DNA of 64,000 nt, taken from JAJCYL01 sp040222875. Lineage in GTDB: Bacteria > Bacteroidota > Bacteroidia > Cytophagales > Cyclobacteriaceae. Under the pieces are notes generated by a model that saw nothing but the letters and a program-made list of their open reading frames with translations, was not told where the DNA came from and searched no databases. Positions 33,853 to 42,678 of the stretch are shown here, one piece after another. The position numbers and the translations under genes were made by a program. How positions within the stretch are numbered: position 1 is the first letter of the stretch; each line of letters begins with the position of its first letter. The DNA lies in contig JAVKCG010000004.1 in NCBI GenBank assembly GCA_040222875.1, positions 620,001-684,000 of the forward strand, read 5' to 3'.

Positions 33853-34458
33853 TCAAAACTTACCAACCCTGAAGGTTATATTTCCGGTAAAGCCGCTTAA
33901 ATCGCTGTCGTTGATATCATTAAATGAAACACCTTGTATTAACCTATATGTTGATCCAACAGCGAACCTGAAATTCTTGCTTATGTTTATTTCAACCTGC
34001 AGACCAGGTTCTACAACTGCAAATGATGATGATTCCAGACTAATAGCTCTTGAAAAATTATTGAAATCCAGCTCCCTGTCTACGATATGAAAACTGCCAG
34101 CACCCAGCAATACTGGAAATGTAAAATGCACTATTTCAACAGGGGCGGCAACAACCCCCAATAAGATACCTCCATATCCACCCTCAAGATGTGGTGGAAA
34201 GATATCGTCATTCACTTCTATTTCTGTGGTTAAACCATAACCACCGACACCAAGCATAATATGCTTGTTAATAATTACTCCACCGTTAAAACCAAAAATC
34301 AAGGCTTTTTCATTATATATTTCAGTGTATTTAAAATCAACTGCCCCAAATCCATTTATTTCATTGTGCTTACTAATCAACGATTTAACAGCATCATCTT
34401 TCTGCCCATAGAGAACCACGGGAAATATCAATAAAGCAAAGAGTATAGGTCCTTTCAT
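33853..34458 (-). CDS. Predicted outer-membrane beta-barrel protein, unknown function
   Basis: A 201-residue protein with a short signal peptide (MKGPILFALLIFPVVLYGQ). Alternating hydrophobic strands with Gly turns (FGFNGGVIINKHIMLGVGGYG, YGGILLGVVAAPV) and a final aromatic strand (GNITFRVGKF) suggest a small barrel of about eight strands. It lies 2 nt from the next barrel-like gene and forms a leftward run with it after the sigma/anti-sigma operon. Function unknown. Confidence 0.65.
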   Translation of the reverse strand: MKGPILFALLIFPVVLYGQKDDAVKSLISKHNEINGFGAVDFKYTEIYNEKALIFGFNGGVIINKHIMLGVGGYGLTTEIEVNDDIFPPHLEGGYGGILLGVVAAPVEIVHFTFPVLLGAGSFHIVDRELDFNNFSRAISLESSSFAVVEPGLQVEINISKNFRFAVGSTYRLIQGVSFNDINDSDLSGFTGNITFRVGKF

Positions 34459-34460
34459 TG

Positions 34461-34967
34461 TTAAAAGATATACTTAAACGAAAGTGCCGTATCCCAAAAT
34501 CGTAACCTTGTGGAACGCATACCTATATAAGTAAAATGGGGCTTTACATCAAAACCAATTGTCATCGGAACTGACAACCACCGATACTCTAAACCAATGA
34601 TGGCATCAACACCCATCGCAAACTGACCTTTTTTCTTTACTACGACTTCGTTCTGGTCTTGAGAGTTGGTAAACCTTCGATACCTGCGTCTTGATTCAAA
34701 ACCAAAATGACCACCCACTCCATAATTAAGGTAAAGTCGATCAGTGAAGCTTGTCTCAAGTGGCTTATGGAATTGGTAAATCCCAGTTAGTTGGACTCCA
34801 CTTTTTCTTCCACTGATAAATAACTCTATAGCTTCTTCATCATGGACAAACTTTTTAAATGTGACAGCAGGCGTATAGCCAAGCCGCAAGCCTGCAGAAT
34901 TATCATATTGTGCATTGCAGGTAATATAAAACAGCCATAGAATTGCTGAAAAACAAAACTGTTTCAT
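34461..34967 (-). CDS. Predicted small outer-membrane barrel protein
   Basis: A 168-residue protein with signal peptide (MKQFCFSAILWLFYITCNAQ) and beta-strand-rich body (AGLRLGYTPAVTFKKF, LYLNYGVGGHFGFESRRR, VDAIIGLEYRW) ending in the aromatic strand DTALSFKYIF, the usual end of a BAM-inserted barrel. A lysine-rich loop (EVVVKKKGQ) lies in the middle. It is 26 nt downstream of the DUF4097-like gene, so it may be read from the sigma-factor promoter. Role unknown. Confidence 0.65.
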   Translation of the reverse strand: MKQFCFSAILWLFYITCNAQYDNSAGLRLGYTPAVTFKKFVHDEEAIELFISGRKSGVQLTGIYQFHKPLETSFTDRLYLNYGVGGHFGFESRRRYRRFTNSQDQNEVVVKKKGQFAMGVDAIIGLEYRWLSVPMTIGFDVKPHFTYIGMRSTRLRFWDTALSFKYIF

Positions 34968-34993
34968 TTGATAAAGATATTTTGAGTTTTTGA

Positions 34994-36136
34994 TTAGTCC
35001 TTAAGGGTCGACAATGTTTCTTCTACAAGACGCACTGTGAGGCTCCCCCCATGGGCATCAACGATAACTTCTGAGGTGGGGTTCCCGTTCTTTCCATATG
35101 AGCCTGTTACTACACTTGTTCCTTTTCTATCAATATGTTCGCTATTGAGAAATTTTGAAAAAGTGCGGTCAAGTGAGAGGTCTTCATTTTTTGCAATAAG
35201 GGTTCCCCTAAAGGAAGAACGGTCGCTTATGTATAGGTTAATATCCGTTGACTTACCATCAACTTTAATCTTTGAAAATTTGGAAAGTATTACACCTGTC
35301 ATCATTGATCCATAGCTCAAGTCAAGATCAAGAAGGGTTTCTATTTCACCCAAATTCAAATCAGTAAATACACCTTTGCCTTGAAGAACCTGGATCTTGT
35401 TTATCCGGATATCATCATTGCGTGAATCAAGCTTCACAGAAAAAGCTTCTTTGATGCTCACTTCAGATGAACTGCTTGTTAATGATAAGTTTGCGGTTTG
35501 GCCAATCTCCAATTCTGAGGCCCGTGAAGTCAGGTCAGCATCTTGCAAATTTTTAAAGTATCCTTTTCCAAAGCCTATTTCAATTTGAGCACTCCCGGTT
35601 AAATCATTCGACCTGAGGTCACCGTGTGACATGACAATTTTCAATCTACCTGAATGCTTGTTGATATAGACATCCCCGAATTTGTTTTCCAGGTCGAGGG
35701 CAGCTTTGGCCGGAATGAAAATTTCATAATCAACCTGAAGTTTGTTTTTGCTCAAGAGCGATTTAGAATAATCGCCAATGCTGTTAAAGAGTTCTTTAAA
35801 AGAGCCTGAGCTTCTATCAAAAACTGTGTTGATTGTGAGAAAATTGCTCACATTATTAAAATCGAAGTCAACACGATCCATTGATTTTCCGGCCTCTTTG
35901 TCATTTCTTCCGAATGCCGACACCTGTATATTCACCACCACAGAGTCCTTACTCCAGGTATTTACAATCACTTGCCCATACTTGTTGGCAATGTCAATGT
36001 TTACATTCTGATTGACCTTAAATTTTCTGGTGACGGTTTTTGTCAACTTGGTATCGTCAGCCAGTGAATAAGCTTCACCGCCAATGATCAGTGCAACCAC
36101 CAAACACGAAAGGGCCTTAAAGATTGAAGTTCTCAT
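34994..36136 (-). CDS. Secreted DUF4097-like beta-helix protein
   Basis: The ATG at 36136 gives a signal peptide (MRTSIFKALSCLVVALIIGGEAYS) and 380 residues; the frame extends 15 codons upstream inside the anti-sigma gene. The mature part has short repeated strands (VNIDIANKYGQVIVNTW, LDLENKFGDVYINKHSG, DIRINKIQV, DINLYISD), as in DUF4097-type right-handed beta-helix proteins. It overlaps the anti-sigma-like gene by 20 nt. A sigma/anti-sigma/DUF4097 order is common in Bacteroidota and suggests an envelope-stress output. Molecular role unknown. Confidence 0.75.
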   Translation of the reverse strand: MRTSIFKALSCLVVALIIGGEAYSLADDTKLTKTVTRKFKVNQNVNIDIANKYGQVIVNTWSKDSVVVNIQVSAFGRNDKEAGKSMDRVDFDFNNVSNFLTINTVFDRSSGSFKELFNSIGDYSKSLLSKNKLQVDYEIFIPAKAALDLENKFGDVYINKHSGRLKIVMSHGDLRSNDLTGSAQIEIGFGKGYFKNLQDADLTSRASELEIGQTANLSLTSSSSEVSIKEAFSVKLDSRNDDIRINKIQVLQGKGVFTDLNLGEIETLLDLDLSYGSMMTGVILSKFSKIKVDGKSTDINLYISDRSSFRGTLIAKNEDLSLDRTFSKFLNSEHIDRKGTSVVTGSYGKNGNPTSEVIVDAHGGSLTVRLVEETLSTLKD

Positions 36137-36656
36137 CACTCTCATCGTTTTCTTCGCTATCAATGCTCCCCTGAATCTCAATTAAAATCTTTTCTAAAAT
36201 TTCCAGCTTAATCTTATAATTTGAAATCATTGCGTTTATAACTTCTTCATTGTCGGCATCGTCGGCCAAATCCGTCTTTAGCTCAGAATACGCCTCATCT
36301 AATAGCTGCATATCCTCCAAAATTACCGGGTCAAGCTCAACTGCACTTGCTCTAATGGCTGACATTTTCTCACCGATCATATCTACATAAAAACGCTCTG
36401 TTTCCGCCCATTCGGGTGAAATTTCATACGCCAGTTGATCATTGAACACCTCAATTCTATTGGTTGAATAGAGCAACGCGGTAATTGCAACACCAATAAC
36501 GAAAGCAGCTGCCACCCGCATAATCCGTTTAAAACTTAATATGCGTTGCCGTTTATCGATGCCTTTTTCAATTTCAGGCCACAGGGTGTCAATATCTGTG
36601 TTATAGATATCGAAATCCGGTTTTTGGTTCTCAACTATTTCTTTGAACTTATCCAT
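36117..36656 (-). CDS. Putative anti-sigma factor, single-pass membrane protein
   Basis: A 179-residue protein. A cytoplasmic N-terminal ~45 residues (with LWPEIEKGIDKRQR) precede one transmembrane helix (VAAAFVIGVAITALLYS). A periplasmic helical region ends in a strongly acidic tail (DSEENDESDENFNL). There is no zinc-binding anti-sigma motif. It overlaps the ECF sigma factor gene by 8 nt, which is why I call it an anti-sigma factor. It may hold the sigma factor at the membrane until a signal arrives. Confidence 0.7.
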   Translation of the reverse strand: MDKFKEIVENQKPDFDIYNTDIDTLWPEIEKGIDKRQRILSFKRIMRVAAAFVIGVAITALLYSTNRIEVFNDQLAYEISPEWAETERFYVDMIGEKMSAIRASAVELDPVILEDMQLLDEAYSELKTDLADDADNEEVINAMISNYKIKLEILEKILIEIQGSIDSEENDESDENFNL

Positions 36657-37242
36657 AACTCAAAGAATTTGATTCGATAATCTTTCTGATTTTAGCTTTC
36701 GCTTTGCTGTATTGTGATTTTGAGGCAGCCTCTGTAATATTTAGAATTCCACCAATTTCTTTATGATCATACCCTTCAAAAAGATAAAGGTTGAGCACTG
36801 TTCTACAGCCCTGTGATATTTGGTCGATAGCACCCATTACTTTTCTTATCTCCTGCTTGTTAAAGTCATCACTTACCCAGTCATCATTAAAATCGGCCAC
36901 ATCAAAATCATCCTCCATATTAAAAACTTCCAGTTTTCGCTTACGGATGGTATTAATGCAGTTATTGATCATTATTCTCTTTAACCAAGCACTGAAAGTT
37001 ACTTCTTCCCTAAGTTTATTGATTTTGGTAAAAGCATCTATAAACCCCTCCTGCATCACATCCCTGGCGTCTTCTTCATTGCCCATCATCCTTCTACAGA
37101 TGTTGAACATGGCGCCGGCAAACATCCTATACAGTTCGTTCTGTGCTCTCCTATCCCCTTCCCTGCTCCTGATTACCAGGTACTTATGTATAGTCTGTTG
37201 GCCAGGCTCCAATCCTCCTAAATGCTTATGCTCTAATGACAC
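36649..37242 (-). CDS. ECF-family RNA polymerase sigma factor
   Basis: A 197-residue protein with a GTG start. Region 2 reads ARDVMQEGFIDAFTKI with the downstream FSAWLKRIMINNCINTIRK. Region 4 contains the helix-turn-helix YDHKEIGGILNITEAASKSQYSKAKAKIRK. The acidic linker between them is long (EDDFDVADFNDDW). It is the first gene of the run with the anti-sigma-like protein, DUF4097-like protein and two small barrels. It probably controls its own operon and envelope functions. Confidence 0.93.
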   Translation of the reverse strand: MSLEHKHLGGLEPGQQTIHKYLVIRSREGDRRAQNELYRMFAGAMFNICRRMMGNEEDARDVMQEGFIDAFTKINKLREEVTFSAWLKRIMINNCINTIRKRKLEVFNMEDDFDVADFNDDWVSDDFNKQEIRKVMGAIDQISQGCRTVLNLYLFEGYDHKEIGGILNITEAASKSQYSKAKAKIRKIIESNSLSYG

Positions 37243-37288
37243 AGGATGTAATTGAAGGTTTCCAAAACATGAAAAAAAGAATCATAAT

Positions 37289-37903
37289 TTACTTAATCCA
37301 CACTCCTGATTGTATGAAGCCAAAGTAAAATTTCAAACTGGAAATTTTCTTATATCCTCGTTTTTCAAGGATTTTGGGATAGTTGTACAGTTGGGTTGCT
37401 TCTATGTTGGCAGCATTTTGAAAGAAGAAATACATGAGTTCAAGCATCTTTCGCTGCCAAAGAACCCTATCATTTTTACGAAAATCGGCTAAATACCACT
37501 TTCCTCCTTTTTTTAGATGATATGAAAGTTTGTCAATTACCAAATGCAACCTCTTTATGTCGAAACAATCCAGAATAAAATTGGTGATTACGCCGTCGTA
37601 AATCCTATCTGGGATTGAGTTTTCGTCCCCATGAATGAATTCAACTCTGTCTCTGGCAATAACCGGGCACTTTTTTAGAGCAGAATCCAGCATTTTATTA
37701 CTGCTTTCGATGTAGGTAATATGTTCAACTTCTGGGCTATCAATAACCCGTTTGGTTATCCAGCCAGTACCACCGCCAATTATTAAAACTGATCCTGTGG
37801 GCGGAATTTTGTTTAAAATAGATAACTGTGATTTTTTTATTCTACCAAGAAAGATTATCGAGGCAAGTTGGTCATAAAAAGAAGCTACACCATCAAAATT
37901 CAT
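37289..37903 (-). CDS. SAM-dependent methyltransferase paired with a UbiA-like protein
   Basis: A 204-residue class I methyltransferase. Motif I is VLIIGGGTGWITK, the acidic residue after strand 2 is in ITYIESSN, and strand 4 reads YDGVITNFILDCF. The N-terminus (VASFYDQLASIIFLG) resembles methyltransferases acting on lipids or quinones. It starts 1 nt after the UbiA-like membrane gene, so the two are surely co-expressed. A prenylated or membrane-bound substrate is a reasonable guess. Confidence 0.85.
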   Translation of the reverse strand: MNFDGVASFYDQLASIIFLGRIKKSQLSILNKIPPTGSVLIIGGGTGWITKRVIDSPEVEHITYIESSNKMLDSALKKCPVIARDRVEFIHGDENSIPDRIYDGVITNFILDCFDIKRLHLVIDKLSYHLKKGGKWYLADFRKNDRVLWQRKMLELMYFFFQNAANIEATQLYNYPKILEKRGYKKISSLKFYFGFIQSGVWIK

Positions 37904-37904
37904 C

Positions 37905-38735
37905 TTAAAACCAGAAAAAGGCTACTGGCATAAAAAATATGCCATCCCCAAAATAACGGTACTGTAATCCGTGATTGGATAAATTGTCCTTTCTGAAGTA
38001 TAGGATGCCAAGCACCCCATTCATAAAAAGAAATATGGTTTGCAGCTTGAAGAATTGTGCGTTGGTGTAATGAAAAACTAATCCTGACAAGCCAATGGCA
38101 AAAGTTAAAATCAGCAGCGATTTGATTAAGCTGCCGGTTTTGTCGATTCCCCAAACTGTGACTGTGGATTTTAAGCTATCAGCCCTATCTTCTTTAAGTT
38201 CGTAAATCCCAAAAACAAGAAGATTGGTCCATGCCATTAGTACCAGCTGAATTAAAAGAATCCACATTTCAGATGCTAATTGACCACTTTTGAGGCTAAA
38301 TGGGCCAACAATAACACCAGCAACGTATAAAACGGCAATTAATATTTCCTTCTGAAATGTTAACCCAAAGAATTTATTTAGAACTAAATAGGCAGCTACA
38401 CCAAGTGAAATTGGAACCCCGAATAAGACGGTCAGTGGTGGAACTTGAGTGAGTAAAAAACATACTATCGTTAATGCCGCAATCAAACCAAAAACCAACG
38501 GTTTGAAGTAGTGCTGATGCAAATGATGCCTGAATGACGTGGCTTGATGCTTTATCGCCTTGGCATCCATTAAATGATCAACCGTATAGATGATCCAGAC
38601 AGTTAGAACCAAAATCAACAAAATTGGAATAGGTACACGGAACCCTAAATATCTACCAAGTACCAGGCTCAATACTCCAGCACCCAATGAGATGTCAATG
38701 CTGAGCGCATTGATCAAGTAGTAGAATCGGAACAT
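37905..38735 (-). CDS. UbiA-like membrane protein
   Basis: A 276-residue protein with seven to nine hydrophobic segments. An acidic motif in IYTVDHLMDAKAIKH and a second one in YELKEDRADSLKS sit where UbiA prenyltransferases have their two Asp-rich diphosphate-binding loops. The first loop is degenerate compared with NDxxDxxxD. It may be a divergent prenyltransferase or a non-catalytic relative. The coupled methyltransferase suggests a two-step lipid or quinone modification. Ubiquinone or menaquinone genes are not nearby. Confidence 0.65.
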   Translation of the reverse strand: MFRFYYLINALSIDISLGAGVLSLVLGRYLGFRVPIPILLILVLTVWIIYTVDHLMDAKAIKHQATSFRHHLHQHYFKPLVFGLIAALTIVCFLLTQVPPLTVLFGVPISLGVAAYLVLNKFFGLTFQKEILIAVLYVAGVIVGPFSLKSGQLASEMWILLIQLVLMAWTNLLVFGIYELKEDRADSLKSTVTVWGIDKTGSLIKSLLILTFAIGLSGLVFHYTNAQFFKLQTIFLFMNGVLGILYFRKDNLSNHGLQYRYFGDGIFFMPVAFFWF

Positions 38736-38797
38736 GTGGGCAAATTAAGATTCGCCAATCACTTTCAACAATAAACAATATGAATATGGGGATTGTT

Positions 38798-39688
38798 TTA
38801 ACTGGCTTTCAAAGCCTCAGCCCCACCAACAATCTCAAGAATTTCCTTAGTAATGGCCGCTTGTCTTGTTCTGTTGTAAGTCAGCCTTAAATCTTTCAAC
38901 AATTCATTGGCATTCTCGGTGGCCTGGTCCATCGCAGTCATTCTAGCTCCCTGCTCAGCCGCATTCGATTCAAGCAGCGCTTTATAAAGCTGGATCTTTA
39001 AAGATTTTGGCACAATTTCTTTGACGAGGTATGCTTTATCAGGTTCAAAAATATAATCCAGATTGGCCATTTTAGCATCAATTTCTTCCACGTCCCTTTC
39101 TGGTATGGGTAAATATTGTTCTATCTGAATGATTTGCTGAGCCACATTTTTGAATTCATTATAAATGATTTCAACCTTGTCATATTCTCCGTTATCATAT
39201 TGCTGCATTATGTATTCAGCAGCTTTTCTAACATGATCAAAATCAAGAGTTGAGAAAAGTTCATAATACTTTTTGTCAACTTGATAATCACGTTTCCTGT
39301 AGAAATCATAGGCTTTCTTACCGATCGGGAGCACTGTCAAATTGCCACTTTTTTGTAATGCGGCGTAGTTCTTCTTTATGTGTTGAACTGTGGCTTTCGA
39401 AATATTGGTGTTAAATGGGCCACACAAGCCTCTGTCAGATGTAACCACAACCAACAGCACCTTATTTAATTCACGCTCAGTGCCGTAGCTTCCAACTAAT
39501 TCAGGCTCTACACCAGCGGAAACATTCTGAAGAATGCCGTTCAACCTTTTGGCATATGGCCTCATTTGGGTCATCCTATCCTGGGCCCTGCGTAATTTTG
39601 CAGCAGCTACCATCTTCATTGCTTTGGTAATCTGCTGTGTTGAAACTACTGACTTAATTCGACCTCGAACTTCCTTAAGGCTTGCCAT
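38798..39688 (-). CDS. atpG: ATP synthase gamma subunit
   Basis: A 296-residue central-stalk subunit of F1. The N-terminal coiled helix (LKEVRGRIKSVVSTQQITKAMKMVAAAKLRRAQ) and the C-terminal helix (ARMTAMDQATENANELL ... YNRTRQAAITKEILEIVGGAEA) are diagnostic. It is the last gene of the leftward atpB-E-F-H-A-G run. The beta and epsilon genes do not follow, in line with the split ATP synthase loci of Bacteroidota. Confidence 0.97.
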   Translation of the reverse strand: MASLKEVRGRIKSVVSTQQITKAMKMVAAAKLRRAQDRMTQMRPYAKRLNGILQNVSAGVEPELVGSYGTERELNKVLLVVVTSDRGLCGPFNTNISKATVQHIKKNYAALQKSGNLTVLPIGKKAYDFYRKRDYQVDKKYYELFSTLDFDHVRKAAEYIMQQYDNGEYDKVEIIYNEFKNVAQQIIQIEQYLPIPERDVEEIDAKMANLDYIFEPDKAYLVKEIVPKSLKIQLYKALLESNAAEQGARMTAMDQATENANELLKDLRLTYNRTRQAAITKEILEIVGGAEALKAS

Positions 39689-39699
39689 TGGTTAGTATT

Positions 39700-41289
39700 T
39701 TACTGAGCTACTGCTTTAAACTGTTCTGCTACTCTTTTTGCTGCCTCACCGATAGTATTGGTGATGTTCTCATCCAACTTACCTTTTGCCAATTCATCCA
39801 AAACATCACGGTGCTGATTATTCATCACTCCAAGAAATTCAGTTTCAAATTCCTTCACTTTTTCCATAGGCACCTTATCAAGGAAGCCTTTGGTAGAAGC
39901 ATAAATTATTGCGACCTGATCTTCTACAGACATCGGCGAATACTGAGGCTGCTTTAGCATTTCAGTATTCCTTTTACCCCTCTCAATTGTAAGTTTTGTG
40001 GCAGCATCAAGGTCAGATCCGAATTTTGCAAACGCTTCCAGCTCACGGAACTGCGCCTGGTCAAGTTTAAGTGTTCCAGCCACTTTCTTCATTGATTTGA
40101 TCTGAGCATTACCACCAACACGGGATACTGAGATACCAACGTTAATTGCAGGCCTGATACCTGAGTTGAACAGGTTAGTCTCAAGGAATATCTGACCATC
40201 AGTGATGGAGATAACATTGGTTGGAATATATGCAGAGACATCACCTGCTTGAGTTTCAATAATTGGCAGGGCCGTCAATGAACCACCACCTTTCACCTTG
40301 TCCTTCAAAGAAGGTGGTAAGTCATTCATTTCTTTAGCTATGGCATCATTGTCATTGATCTTTGCTGCCCTTTCAAGAAGCCTTGAGTGCAAGAAGAAAA
40401 CGTCACCAGGGTAAGCTTCCCTTCCTGGAGGCCTTCTTAAAAGAAGTGATACTTCCCTATATGAAACTGCCTGCTTAGATAAGTCGTCGTAAATTACCAA
40501 TGCAGGTCGGCCAGTATCCCTGAAATACTCACCGATTGCTGCTCCCGTAAATGGCGCAAAGAATTGCATTGGTGCCGGATCAGAAGCTGGGGCAGCAACG
40601 ATTACTGTGTAATCCATCGCTCCACCTTTTTCCAAAGCAGCCTGCACTTGTGCGACTGTAGAGGCCTTTTGACCTACCGCTACATAAATACAAAAAACCG
40701 GCTCACCCTTCTCATAAAATTCTTTCTGATTGATGATGGTATCAACCGCAATGGCGGTTTTTCCAGTTTGCCTGTCACCGATAATCAATTCCCTTTGGCC
40801 CCGGCCAATCGGTATCATTGAGTCAATCGCCTTAATCCCTGTTTGAAGCGGCTCACTAACGGGCTTTCTATAAATTACCCCAGGGGCCTTTCGCTCCAAT
40901 GGCATTTCAAAAAGCTCACCTTCTATTGGGCCTTTGCCGTCGATCGGATTGCCAAGGGTGTCAACAACTCTTCCGAGAACGCCGTCGCCGACTTTTACTG
41001 ACGCAATCAGACCTGTTCTTTTTACGGTATCCCCTTCTTTAACATCTTTTGAGTCACCCAAGAGTACTGAACCAACGTTGTCTTCCTCAAGGTTCAATAC
41101 AAGGGCTTTAAGGCCATTTTCAAATTCCAAAAGCTCACCGGCTTGTGCTTTGGACAGACCATAAATTCTGGCCACTCCGTCACCAACCTGTAATACCGTA
41201 CCTACTTCTTCAAGTTCGGCTTCTGATTTGAAATTTGAGAGCTGCTCCCTCAATATCGCTGATACCTCATCTGGTCTAACTTCTGCCAT
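39700..41289 (-). CDS. atpA: ATP synthase alpha subunit
   Basis: A 529-residue nucleotide-binding, non-catalytic F1 subunit. The Walker A motif GDRQTGKTAIA, the arginine-finger region near SVSRVGGNAQ, and the conserved PGREAYPGDVFFLHSRLLERAAK are all intact. It lies 32 nt after atpH and 11 nt before atpG. Length and motifs are normal. Part of the hexameric head of the ATP synthase on the cytoplasmic side of the inner membrane. Confidence 0.98.
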   Translation of the reverse strand: MAEVRPDEVSAILREQLSNFKSEAELEEVGTVLQVGDGVARIYGLSKAQAGELLEFENGLKALVLNLEEDNVGSVLLGDSKDVKEGDTVKRTGLIASVKVGDGVLGRVVDTLGNPIDGKGPIEGELFEMPLERKAPGVIYRKPVSEPLQTGIKAIDSMIPIGRGQRELIIGDRQTGKTAIAVDTIINQKEFYEKGEPVFCIYVAVGQKASTVAQVQAALEKGGAMDYTVIVAAPASDPAPMQFFAPFTGAAIGEYFRDTGRPALVIYDDLSKQAVSYREVSLLLRRPPGREAYPGDVFFLHSRLLERAAKINDNDAIAKEMNDLPPSLKDKVKGGGSLTALPIIETQAGDVSAYIPTNVISITDGQIFLETNLFNSGIRPAINVGISVSRVGGNAQIKSMKKVAGTLKLDQAQFRELEAFAKFGSDLDAATKLTIERGKRNTEMLKQPQYSPMSVEDQVAIIYASTKGFLDKVPMEKVKEFETEFLGVMNNQHRDVLDELAKGKLDENITNTIGEAAKRVAEQFKAVAQ

Positions 41290-41321
41290 CTTTTTATGAG
41301 ATTAACTTGTTTTTTGATTTT

Positions 41322-41879
41322 TTAAAGTTTCCCCACGTATGGGTTTTCACTGAATTTGTATTGTAATTCCCTCAACTTCGAGAGAATCGTATCATCTATT
41401 TGGGTATCCTCTATTTTGAGTTTGAATCCCCCTAATATTTCTTTATCAACTTTTTCTGAAAGTTCAACTTTTTTTCCTGTTAAGCGCTTAACAGCTTCTT
41501 CAAATTCTGACCTTAATTCTTTGTCGATCTTAAATGTGGTTGTCACAGTGGCCTCTTTAATCCCCTTACTTACATTGTAAAGGTGTAGGTATTCATCTGC
41601 TGTTTCAAGAAGTACAGCTTCCCTATTTTTTCTGGTAATGATTTCGAAAAATGAAGCGCTTACTTTGTCAACTTTCTTATCGAAGATCGCTTTTAAAATC
41701 TTCAATTTTTTATCATGAGTAATCACAGGGTTATTCAGCATCAAGCGGAATTCACGGCTTTCATTGCATGTAGCAACGAATAGTGCCATGTCGTCTCTCA
41801 CTTTATCAACTGCCTTCCTTTCTTGAGCCAGCTCTAAAAGTGCTTTAGCGTACCTATATGCTATTCTGTGATTTGACAT
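41322..41879 (-). CDS. atpH: ATP synthase delta subunit
   Basis: A 185-residue peripheral-stalk subunit. It starts NHRIAYRYAKALLELA and ends with the conserved DKEILGGFKLKIEDTQIDDTILSKLRELQ. It joins the b subunit to the F1 head. It starts 2 nt after the atpF stop, showing tight coupling. Confidence 0.95.
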   Translation of the reverse strand: MSNHRIAYRYAKALLELAQERKAVDKVRDDMALFVATCNESREFRLMLNNPVITHDKKLKILKAIFDKKVDKVSASFFEIITRKNREAVLLETADEYLHLYNVSKGIKEATVTTTFKIDKELRSEFEEAVKRLTGKKVELSEKVDKEILGGFKLKIEDTQIDDTILSKLRELQYKFSENPYVGKL

Positions 41880-41881
41880 TA

Positions 41882-42376
41882 TTAATTAGACTTAAGGTCT
41901 TTCACAAACTGTTCAACTAATTCTTTTTGGGCTTTATCACTCTCAAGATTCTTTCTTATGAGCTTTTCGGCGACCTGAAGCGATAATTTGGCAACCTCGC
42001 TCTTAACCTCAGCAAGTGCCGCCTTCTTTTCTGTCTCGATTGTTGACTTGGCGTCAGCAATCATCTTTTCAGAAATCTTAGATGTCTCAGTCTTTGCATC
42101 TTCTTTTATTTGATTGGCTATCTGTGTGGCTTCTTTGAGCATTGCATCCCGCTCTGCCCTTGCTTCTTGAAGCAACTCAGCGTTATCCGCCTTCAACTCC
42201 TCCATTTCCTGCTTTGCCAGTTCGGCCGCATCAAGTGAGTCTTTAATAAATTCTTCTCTGGTTCTCAGGGCATCTGTAATTGGACGCCAGACAAAAACCG
42301 CCAGGATACCGAAAACAATAAGGAAGACAACAAATTGCCAAAATAATAAACCTATATCCGGAGTAACTAAATCCAC
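41882..42376 (-). CDS. atpF: ATP synthase b subunit
   Basis: A 164-residue protein with a GTG start (DLVTPDIGLLFWQFVVFLIVFGILAVFVW). One N-terminal membrane helix is followed by a long charged coiled coil (ELAKQEMEELKADNAELLQEA). It dimerises to form the peripheral stalk. The GTG is the only start that keeps the family N-terminus. It lies 65 nt after atpE. Confidence 0.95.
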   Translation of the reverse strand: MDLVTPDIGLLFWQFVVFLIVFGILAVFVWRPITDALRTREEFIKDSLDAAELAKQEMEELKADNAELLQEARAERDAMLKEATQIANQIKEDAKTETSKISEKMIADAKSTIETEKKAALAEVKSEVAKLSLQVAEKLIRKNLESDKAQKELVEQFVKDLKSN

Positions 42377-42441
42377 TTTTTTCTGATTTAAATTGAAAAA
42401 GCCCGGTCCATATACCTATCGTATAAAGACCGGGATAAGAA

Positions 42442-42648
42442 TTAAATACCTGCGTTGGTAGCGATAAATCCAATTACCGCAGCGAATAAAGCAACACCTT
42501 CTATCAAGGCCGCTGCAATAATCATCGCTGTCTGAATTTTACCACCAGCTTCTGGTTGCCTGGCAATACCTTCTGTAGCACCTTTACCGATCAAACCGAT
42601 ACCGATACCAGCTCCTAGTACTGCTAATCCTGCTCCAATTGCTCCCAT
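42442..42648 (-). CDS. atpE: ATP synthase c subunit
   Basis: A 68-residue hairpin of two membrane helices joined by the polar RQPEAGGK loop. The ion-binding carboxylate is the Glu in ALIEGVALF. The Gln in helix 1 and the Ser/Thr next to the Glu that mark sodium-binding rings are absent, so a proton-driven ring is likely. It forms the rotor ring of Fo. Confidence 0.95.
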   Translation of the reverse strand: MGAIGAGLAVLGAGIGIGLIGKGATEGIARQPEAGGKIQTAMIIAAALIEGVALFAAVIGFIATNAGI

Positions 42649-42678
42649 GTTTATTTAGGTTTTAGTTAAAAATTCTGT

